Notes under the pieces: model-generated
The model's database searches: none
What the model saw: the letters and a program-made list of their open reading frames with translations, nothing else
What the model was told of the DNA's origin: nothing
Program-made: the position numbers and the translations under genes
Shown: positions 57,745 through 64,000 of the stretch, in pieces
Layout of the letters: each line of letters begins with the position of its first letter
How positions within the stretch are numbered: position 1 is the stretch's first letter
Assembly: GCF_011290385.1 (NCBI RefSeq)
Contig: NZ_CP049785.1
Coordinates: 262,317-326,316 of the forward strand
DNA length: 64,000 nt
Source of the DNA: Blattabacterium sp. DPU
Lineage (GTDB): Bacteria > Bacteroidota > Bacteroidia > Flavobacteriales > Blattabacteriaceae
Direction: 5' to 3'

Positions 57745-58353
57745 ATGGCAAAATATATAGGACCTAAAACTAAAATATCTAGAAGATTTGGAGAATGTAT
57801 TTATGGAGAAGATAAATATTTTGAAAGAAGAAAATATCCCTCAGGTCAACATGGAAGTAATCGTCGTAGAGGAAAACGTTCGGAATATTTTATTCAATTA
57901 ATAGAAAAGCAAAAAGCAAGATATACTTATGGTATATTGGAACGACAATTTGAAAGTTTATTTTTGGAGGCAGCAAGAAAGAAAGGAATTACTGGAGAAT
58001 TATTATTACAAGCATGTGAAAGTCGTTTAGACAATATCGTTTTTAGATTAAAATTTGCTCCATCTCGATCTTCTGCTCGTCAAATCGTTTCTCATAGACA
58101 TGTTATTGTTAATAATAAAATGGTAGATATTCCATCTTTTAGATTAAAACCGGGAGATAAAATAGAAATAAAAGAAAAATCTAAAAAACATCCTGTAGTA
58201 TTACATTCTATACAAAATAAAATAGGGCCATTAGTGGAATGGTTAGTATTGGATGAAAAAAATATGTTTGGTATATTTAGAATGATGCCAAAAAGGATAC
58301 AAATACCTGAAAACATTAAAGAACAATTAATTGTCGAATTATATTCAAAATAG
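57745..58353 (+). CDS. rpsD: Ribosomal protein uS4
   Basis: 202-residue primary 16S-binding protein. YIGPKTKISRRFGE start, SGQHGSNRRRGKRSEY, and an S4 RNA-binding domain (LDNIVFRLKFAPSRSSARQIVSHRH, in pieces). No zinc cysteines, the usual form in this phylum. Followed by rpoA after 13 bases. Confidence 0.97.
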   Translation: MAKYIGPKTKISRRFGECIYGEDKYFERRKYPSGQHGSNRRRGKRSEYFIQLIEKQKARYTYGILERQFESLFLEAARKKGITGELLLQACESRLDNIVFRLKFAPSRSSARQIVSHRHVIVNNKMVDIPSFRLKPGDKIEIKEKSKKHPVVLHSIQNKIGPLVEWLVLDEKNMFGIFRMMPKRIQIPENIKEQLIVELYSK

Positions 58354-58366
58354 AATCAATTGTAGT

Positions 58367-59353
58367 ATGTCTATTCTAGATTTTGTAAAACCTGATAGAA
58401 TTACAATATCTGAATTTTCAGATAAAAAAGGAATTTTTCATTTAAAACCTTTAGAACCTGGATATGGAATTACTTTAGGAAATGCATTAAGAAGAGTTTT
58501 ATTAGGTTCTTTAAAAGGATTTGCAGTTACTTCTATTAAAATTAAGGGGGTGAAATATGAGTTTTCTACAATAGAAGGTGTAATAGAGGATGTAACTGAA
58601 ATAGTTTTAAATTTTAAAAAAATTCGTTTTAAACAAAAAATCTCAGGGACTTGTAAAGAAACTGTTAATGCTTGTATAAATCAAGGAAAACAAGTAACAG
58701 GAAAAATTTTAAATAAATTTATTTCTGGATTTCAAATTTTGAATGATGAACTGATTATTTGTAATAAAGATGAATCAATCTCTTTAGAAATAAGTTTTAC
58801 GATTGAAGAAGGAAGAGGTTATGTTCCTGCAGAAGAAAATAAAAATAGTGAAGATACAATTGATACTATTCCTATAGATTCTATTTATACTCCTATTAAA
58901 AATGTGAAATATACAATAGAAAATTGTCGTGTGGGACAGAAAATTGATTTTGAAAATCTTTCATTGGAAATTCAAACGGATGGATCTATTTCTCCAAAAT
59001 TAGCTTTGATGGAAGCTTCAAAAATATTAATCCAGTATTTTTCTATTTTTTCTTATGATAAAATAGGGGAAAAAAAACAAAAAGAAATCAATAAAAGCAA
59101 AAAATATGACGAAGAATTTATACGAATGCAAACATTATTAAAATCTAAATTAAGTGATATGGATTTATCTGTTCGTACAAAAAATTGTTTAAAGTCAGCT
59201 TCTATAAATACTATAGCAGATTTAGTAAAATGTCATAAAAATAATATGTTGAAAATGAGAAATTTTGGAAAAAAATCTTTAGATGAATTAGAAAGTAAAA
59301 TGAAAGAAAAAGGATTATATTTTGGGATGAATATAGAAGAATTCAAATTGTAA
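58367..59353 (+). CDS. rpoA: RNA polymerase alpha subunit
   Basis: 328-residue alpha subunit. The N-terminal dimerisation domain has FHLKPLEPGYGITLGNALRRVLL (as LEPGYGITLGNALRRVLLGS). The C-terminal domain has the DLSVRTKNCLKSASINTIADL and FGKKSLDELESK helix-hairpin motifs. The ATG at 58367 (MSILDF) is chosen over an in-frame TTG at 58331 inside rpsD. Pairs with the omega subunit at 22810. Confidence 0.97.
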   Translation: MSILDFVKPDRITISEFSDKKGIFHLKPLEPGYGITLGNALRRVLLGSLKGFAVTSIKIKGVKYEFSTIEGVIEDVTEIVLNFKKIRFKQKISGTCKETVNACINQGKQVTGKILNKFISGFQILNDELIICNKDESISLEISFTIEEGRGYVPAEENKNSEDTIDTIPIDSIYTPIKNVKYTIENCRVGQKIDFENLSLEIQTDGSISPKLALMEASKILIQYFSIFSYDKIGEKKQKEINKSKKYDEEFIRMQTLLKSKLSDMDLSVRTKNCLKSASINTIADLVKCHKNNMLKMRNFGKKSLDELESKMKEKGLYFGMNIEEFKL

Positions 59354-59361
59354 AATAACTG

Positions 59362-59790
59362 ATGAATCATAGAAATAAAAATAATCATTTAGGAAGAAAA
59401 TGTGGACATCGAAAATCTCTTCTTTCTAATATGGCATCTTCTCTTATAAAAAAAAAAAAAATTTTTACTACTTTAGCTAAAGCTAAAGCTTTGAAAAAAT
59501 ATGTAGAACCCATTATTACAAAATCAAAAATGAATACTCTCCATTCTAAGAGAAATGTTTTTTCATATTTAAGAGATAAAACAGCCGTATTAGAATTGTT
59601 TAAGGATCTATTTGAAAAAGTTCGTAAACGTCCTGGTGGATATACTAGAATAATAAAAACTGGATTCCGTTTTGGAGATCAAGCTCCTCTTTCTTTTATA
59701 GAATTGGTAGATTTTAACGAAACTTATACTTCTAAAAAGAAAATTAAATCCGTAAGACGTAGTAGAAAAAAAAACAAAAAAAATGAATAA
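59362..59790 (+). CDS. rplQ: Ribosomal protein bL17
   Basis: 142-residue large-subunit protein. LGRKCGHRKSLLSNMASSLI and RPGGYTRIIKTGFRFGDQAP (read in pieces) are conserved. A run of 14 A (59448-59461) lies inside the coding sequence at the KKKK segment, the longest homopolymer noticed in a gene in this window. Last ribosomal gene of the run; one-base overlap with eno. Confidence 0.97.
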   Translation: MNHRNKNNHLGRKCGHRKSLLSNMASSLIKKKKIFTTLAKAKALKKYVEPIITKSKMNTLHSKRNVFSYLRDKTAVLELFKDLFEKVRKRPGGYTRIIKTGFRFGDQAPLSFIELVDFNETYTSKKKIKSVRRSRKKNKKNE

Positions 59791-61085
59791 TGAGTAGAAT
59801 TAAAAGTATTCAAGCTAGACAAATATTAGATTCAAGAGGAAATCCTACTGTAGAAGTGGATATTATAACAGAAAATAATATATTAGGACGTGCTTCTATT
59901 CCATCTGGAATATCAAAAGGAAAGAATGAAGCTTTTGAATTACGTGACAATCAAGATAATATTTTTTTCGGAAAAGGAGTTTTAAAAGCGGTTCAAAATG
60001 TAAATGATATTATTGCTCCTGAATTAATAGGTAAATCAGTTTTAGATCAAATTTATATTGATCAATTAATGCTAGAATTAGATGGGACAGTAAATAAAAA
60101 AAGATTAGGATCTAATGCTATTTTAGCTATATCTATAGCTGTTGCAAGAGCCGCATCAAATGAACTGAATATCCCTCTTTATAAATATATAGGAGGGGTT
60201 TATACTTGTTTTCTTCCTATTCCTTTGATAAATATTGTAAATGGAGGAAGGCATTCAAATACTTCTTCTATAGTTTTTCAAGAATTTATGATAGTACCTG
60301 TTAAAGCAAATACTTTTATGGAAGCACTTCAAATAGGACATAAAGTATTTTATCAATTAAAAAACCTTTTAAATAAAAAAGGTTTTTCTACAAATGTAGG
60401 TGATGAAGGAGGTTTTTCACCTAATTTTAATGGGATTGAAGATGTATTAGATTATATATTGGAAGCTATACATATAGCTAATTATGAGCCTTATGATCAG
60501 GTAGCAATAGCTATAGATTGTGCTGCTTCTGAATTTTGTGTAAATAATCAATATGATTATTCTATATTTGAAAAATCAGAAAAAAAAATAAAGGATAAAA
60601 ATATAAAATCAAGAGAAGAACATATTCGTTATTTATCTTATTTGGTAAAAAAGTATCCAATTATATCTATTGAAGATGGAATGGATCAAGATGATTGGGA
60701 AGGATGGAAATTATTAACTCATGAAATAGGAGATAAAATTCAATTGGTAGGAGATGATCTTTTTGTCACACAAGTAAATAAATTAAATAAAGGAATCAAA
60801 AAAAAAGTAGCAAATTCTATTTTAATTAAAATAAATCAAATAGGAACGCTAACAGAAACAATTGAAACAATTCATGTAGCTAAAAAAAATAAATATAAAA
60901 ATATAATATCCCATCGTTCTGGAGATACTGAAGATTCTTTTATATCGGATCTTGCTGTTGCATTTAATATTGAACAAATAAAAACAGGTTCTTTATGTCG
61001 TTCTGAAAGAATTTCAAAATATAATCAATTACTACGCATTGAAAATACACTTGGTAAATATTCTTTTTATTCAAAATGGAATTGA
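59790..61085 (+). CDS. eno: Enolase
   Basis: 431-residue glycolytic enzyme dehydrating 2-phosphoglycerate to phosphoenolpyruvate, also supplying the shikimate pathway that ends at AroC. QARQILDSRGNPTVEVD start, GDEGGFSPN with the catalytic glutamate, EDGMDQDD metal site and SHRSGDTEDSFI are all intact. It overlaps the rplQ stop by one base, so is likely expressed with the ribosomal block. Confidence 0.98.
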   Translation: MSRIKSIQARQILDSRGNPTVEVDIITENNILGRASIPSGISKGKNEAFELRDNQDNIFFGKGVLKAVQNVNDIIAPELIGKSVLDQIYIDQLMLELDGTVNKKRLGSNAILAISIAVARAASNELNIPLYKYIGGVYTCFLPIPLINIVNGGRHSNTSSIVFQEFMIVPVKANTFMEALQIGHKVFYQLKNLLNKKGFSTNVGDEGGFSPNFNGIEDVLDYILEAIHIANYEPYDQVAIAIDCAASEFCVNNQYDYSIFEKSEKKIKDKNIKSREEHIRYLSYLVKKYPIISIEDGMDQDDWEGWKLLTHEIGDKIQLVGDDLFVTQVNKLNKGIKKKVANSILIKINQIGTLTETIETIHVAKKNKYKNIISHRSGDTEDSFISDLAVAFNIEQIKTGSLCRSERISKYNQLLRIENTLGKYSFYSKWN

Positions 61086-61128
61086 TATTTAATGTTAATA
61101 ACAATAGAAAAGAACAATATTAAAATCA

Positions 61129-62400
61129 ATGGTAATTTTAATTTTTATCTTTGGATATTTATTAATTACTCTTGAAAATCTTTTTTCTATAAATAAAGTT
61201 ATTCCATCTATTTTAATGGCCTCTATTTGTTGGTCCTTAATTATATTTTTAAACATTCCTGTATATGAATATGATTTTAATCAACATTTAATTTTAAAAA
61301 AAGATCCTAAATATTTATTGTTATTTCATTTGGGAAAGACTTCTGAAATTGTTTTTTTTCTTGTTGGAGCAATGTCTATTATTGCTATTATTGAAGAATG
61401 TTATGGTTTTGAAGCTTTAAAAGAGTTTTTTTTCACAAACACAAAACGTAAATTTTTATGGATCATAAGTGTAGTTTCTTTTTTATTATCTGCTATCATA
61501 GATAATCTTACAGCTGCTATGGTTATGATTTCTCTTTTAAGAAAAACAGTTTCCAATTATAAAGATCGTTTATATTATCTAGGATTAGTTATTATATCTG
61601 CTAATGCAGGAGGTGTTTGGTCTCCAATAGGGGATATAACAACAACTATGTTATGGATTTCTAATAAAGTAACTACAATTCATCTTATAAAAAAAATATT
61701 GATTCCATCCATATTATGTATGTTAATTTCTACTTTAATAGCATCTTATATGCCTATTTTTAATGGATATATTCAAATAAAAAAAAATAATCTATCAAAA
61801 GATTCTTTAAATAGAGGTTTTTTTATATTAAAAATAGGATTATTTCTAATGTTACTTGTTCCAATTCTTAAAACTATTATAGGGGTTCCCCCATATATAG
61901 GAATGATGTTTTCTTTAGGTATATTATTTTTGATAGCATCTAAAAAATATAAATCAAAATCCATTTTAGATAATACATTTAAAAATGTAGATATATCTAG
62001 TATTTTATTTTTTTTAGGAATTTTACTTTCTGTTTCTTCTTTAGAATCTATAGGAAAATTATATAATTTATCTCACTGGATCAATGAAACTGTTTATACA
62101 TGGAAAATTACAACTTTTTTATTTGGATTAATTTCTTCTATTATAGATAATGTCCCTTTAGTTGCTGCTACCATAGCTATGTTTTCATATCCTATGAATC
62201 ATGATTTATGGCATTTTATTGCTTATGTTTCTGGAACAGGAGGAAGCATTTTTCTCATAGGATCCGCTGCAGGTGTAGCAGCTATGAGCATGGAAAAAAT
62301 AGATTTTTTTTGGTACTTAAAAAAAATTAGTTGGATTGCTTTGATAGGATATATATTTGGATTTATTTATTTATTAATTTATCCATTTCTTTTTTTGTAA
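61129..62400 (+). CDS. nhaD: Na+/H+ antiporter, NhaD type
   Basis: 423-residue protein with about 11-12 membrane helices. LLSAIIDNLTAAMVMISLLRK (as IIDNLTAAMVMI) and SANAGGVWSPIGDITTTMLW (as GGVWSPIGDITTTMLW), with the second-half counterpart SSIIDNVPLVAATIAMF, match the NhaD/ArsB-like fold. It probably exchanges internal Na+ for H+. Its end overlaps the convergent membrane-protein gene by 27 bases. Confidence 0.92.
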   Translation: MVILIFIFGYLLITLENLFSINKVIPSILMASICWSLIIFLNIPVYEYDFNQHLILKKDPKYLLLFHLGKTSEIVFFLVGAMSIIAIIEECYGFEALKEFFFTNTKRKFLWIISVVSFLLSAIIDNLTAAMVMISLLRKTVSNYKDRLYYLGLVIISANAGGVWSPIGDITTTMLWISNKVTTIHLIKKILIPSILCMLISTLIASYMPIFNGYIQIKKNNLSKDSLNRGFFILKIGLFLMLLVPILKTIIGVPPYIGMMFSLGILFLIASKKYKSKSILDNTFKNVDISSILFFLGILLSVSSLESIGKLYNLSHWINETVYTWKITTFLFGLISSIIDNVPLVAATIAMFSYPMNHDLWHFIAYVSGTGGSIFLIGSAAGVAAMSMEKIDFFWYLKKISWIALIGYIFGFIYLLIYPFLFL

Positions 62401-62790
62401 AAATTCTACTAAATTTCCTCCTATATATGAAAAAGAAAAAAAAATAGGTAATATTATTATTTTAAACCAAAATGGAAATGGATAAAAAAATACATGAAAT
62501 AATGTTATAAAAAATAAAATAAAACCTGTTAATATAGCATAAGCTTTTTTTGCATTTTTTGAAAAAAAGGCAGCCATCAATCCTCCTAATAAAGCACTAA
62601 AAGCATAAAAAAAAATTAGTACTACAAAAAATTCAGTAGGAGCTTTAATTAGAAGATATTTAAATTTTTTTAATGGAATTGATTGTATTTTTAAAAACCG
62701 TTTTTTTACGAATTTTATAGCATATAATATTTCAATAATACTTATTGTTACTCCTATAAATATAGAGAAAATATTCCGATAGCATAACAT
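62374..62790 (-). CDS. Small conserved membrane protein of unknown function
   Basis: 138-residue protein with about four hydrophobic segments. Its layout, an N-terminal helix, a soluble linker, then three C-terminal helices with FYAFSALLGGLMAAFFSK and FSYIGGNLVEF, resembles uncharacterised Flavobacterial membrane proteins with an LGTFVGAFIAAKIA-like helix. The ATG at 62790 is preferred over a TTG at 62796. It is the least recognisable intact gene here; function unknown. Confidence 0.7.
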   Translation of the reverse strand: MLCYRNIFSIFIGVTISIIEILYAIKFVKKRFLKIQSIPLKKFKYLLIKAPTEFFVVLIFFYAFSALLGGLMAAFFSKNAKKAYAILTGFILFFITLFHVFFYPFPFWFKIIILPIFFSFSYIGGNLVEFLQKKKWIN

Positions 62791-62851
62791 AATCAAATCT
62801 TTTTTTTTTTGTTATTTTGTAAAAATAAACATCAATTTTTAATTTTTTATT

Positions 62852-63670
62852 ATGAATATAGATTGGATTACAATTAAAAAGTATGAAGATATTTTATTTT
62901 TTTTTGGTGAAGGTATTTCTAAAATAGAGATAAATAGACCATGGTGTCATAATGCATTTCGTGTAGAAACAATAAATGAAATGATAGACGCTATAAATAT
63001 ATGTGGAAATAGAAATGATATAGATGTATTAATTATAACTGGATCTGGTGAAAAATCTTTTTGTTCTGGAGGAGATCAAACTACAAGAGGAATGGGAGGA
63101 TATTTAGGAAAAGACGGGATTCCAAGATTGAATATTTTAGATTTTTATAAAAAGATAAGAGAAATACCTAAACCAGTTATAGCTATGGTTAATGGCTATG
63201 CTGTAGGAGGAGGACATGTTTTACATGTTGTTTGTGATTTAACTATAGCCTCTGAAAATGCTATTTTTAGTCAAGTAGGGCCAAAAGTAGGATCTTTTGA
63301 TGGTGGATTTGGATGTTCATATTTAGCTCGTCATATTGGACAAAAAAAGACACGAGAAATGTGGTTTTTATGTAAAAAATATACAGCTAAAGAGGCTTTG
63401 GATATGGGATTAATTAATAAAGTAGTAAAAAAAAATGAATTGGAAAAAGAAACTATAAAATGGTGTAAAATTATACAAAAAAGAAGTCCCATGTCCTTAA
63501 GATTGATAAAACGTAGTTTAAATGCTGAATTGGATGGACAACATGGATTAATGCAATTAACGGGAGATGCTACTTTAATGTTTTATTTAATGGAAGAATC
63601 TCAAGAAGGAAAAAAAGCTTTTTTAGAAAAAAGATCTCCAAATTTTAAAAAATTTCCCAAATTTTTATGA
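62852..63670 (+). CDS. menB: 1,4-dihydroxy-2-naphthoyl-CoA synthase
   Basis: 272-residue crotonase-fold enzyme closing the naphthoquinone ring in menaquinone synthesis. [20 protein letters not shown], the oxyanion segment [16 protein letters not shown] and [13 protein letters not shown] are typical of MenB. The stop overlaps the menA ATG (ATGA). Product is hydrolysed by the MenI-like enzyme at 5709. Confidence 0.96.
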   Translation: MNIDWITIKKYEDILFFFGEGISKIEINRPWCHNAFRVETINEMIDAINICGNRNDIDVLIITGSGEKSFCSGGDQTTRGMGGYLGKDGIPRLNILDFYKKIREIPKPVIAMVNGYAVGGGHVLHVVCDLTIASENAIFSQVGPKVGSFDGGFGCSYLARHIGQKKTREMWFLCKKYTAKEALDMGLINKVVKKNELEKETIKWCKIIQKRSPMSLRLIKRSLNAELDGQHGLMQLTGDATLMFYLMEESQEGKKAFLEKRSPNFKKFPKFL

Positions 63671-64000
63671 AATTAAAATATTGGATTTATGCAGCTCGTA
63701 TTCACACTTTACCTTTATCTTTTTCTGGAATCACTCTAAGTTTTATTATCTCTAAATATAGAACAAATGTTAGTTTCGTTACATATATTTTATGTGTTAT
63801 AACCGCTTTATTATTACAAATATTAGCAAATTTTTCAAATGATTATGGAGATAGTATAACAGGAGTTGATAATTTTAAACGAATAGGTCCTAAAAAAACA
63901 ATCCAATCTGGTTTAATTTCTTTATCAGAAATGAAAAAAGCAATCTATTTATTTTCCTTATTATCTTTTTTTTCAGGTTTTTTATTAGTTTATAATACTC
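63667..64000 (+). CDS. menA: 1,4-dihydroxy-2-naphthoate prenyltransferase, cut by window edge
   Basis: The first 111 or so residues are present, beginning [20 protein letters not shown]. The first prenyl-diphosphate/Mg site follows as [14 protein letters not shown], close to the MenA/UbiA NDxxDxxxD pattern, then [10 protein letters not shown] and two membrane helices. MenA attaches the isoprenoid tail to the naphthoate ring at the membrane. It is coupled to menB by a 4-base overlap. Confidence 0.94.
   Translation, partial: MKLKYWIYAARIHTLPLSFSGITLSFIISKYRTNVSFVTYILCVITALLLQILANFSNDYGDSITGVDNFKRIGPKKTIQSGLISLSEMKKAIYLFSLLSFFSGFLLVYNT

Overview
The window is a very AT-rich, gene-dense chromosome segment that reads as a Flavobacteriales (Bacteroidota) endosymbiont with a reduced genome. 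Gene content and style are most like Blattabacterium of cockroaches and termites; the genus is inferred from recognition, not from a database search. Signs of the phylum are the long NusB, the DUF3276/PUR-type protein, a bTHX ribosomal protein, a Bacteroidota-type omega subunit, long YidC, the cluster miaB - sigma-54 activator - lptE-like - secG - groES - groEL, adk-obgE, and fusA followed directly by rpsJ without tuf. Signs of reduction are near-zero intergenic space, overlapping convergent genes, long poly-A runs inside genes, and no transposons, phage genes, CRISPR, rRNA or recognisable tRNA genes.

Layout. 1-11263: mostly minus-strand metabolic genes (aroC partial, deaD, MATE pump, gcvT, a PTPS/QueD-family gene, idi), interrupted by a plus-strand menaquinone pair (menI-like, menF), then ndh, a zinc peptidase, a tiny thx gene, coaE, yajC and nusB. 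11353-14159: plus-strand ABC exporter, PUR-domain protein and KdsC-like phosphatase, closed by a bidirectional terminator. 14226-20868: minus-strand groEL, groES, secG, LptE-like lipoprotein, sigma-54 activator, miaB, pncB. 21051-26994: RRM protein, dapA, ferritin, rpoZ, transaldolase (minus), lpdA, adk, obgE. 26999-28326: clpX and the SRP RNA on the minus strand. 28438-36532: pyrG-yidC, birA (minus), rsfS-ftsH-cdsA-psd, then dnaK (minus). 38645-61085: one long plus-strand run of rplM-rpsI-rpsB-tsf, gpmI-map, rpsL-rpsG-fusA, the S10, spc and alpha ribosomal blocks, and eno. 61129-64000: nhaD, a small membrane protein (minus), menB and partial menA.

How it fits together. The window holds much of the protein-export route (SRP RNA, SecY, SecG, YajC, YidC), the main chaperones and proteases (GroESL, DnaK, ClpX, FtsH), 31 ribosomal proteins and a respiratory module (menaquinone enzymes at both ends, type II NADH dehydrogenase, NhaD). 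It also has lipid genes (idi, cdsA, psd) and single steps of aromatic, lysine, glycine and cofactor pathways.

Most interesting are regulatory signals in the otherwise bare intergenic DNA. A sigma-54-type -24/-12 element lies just upstream of groES, in the same cluster as a sensorless sigma-54 activator. Perfect 15-bp 7-1-7 palindromes sharing the core ATGYCATWATG occur upstream of groES, dnaK and miaB. Together they suggest an undescribed chaperone control circuit. Possible erosion of otherwise conserved residues is seen in CdsA (KD to KN) and BirA (GRG loop), and ribosomal protein L24 appears truncated.
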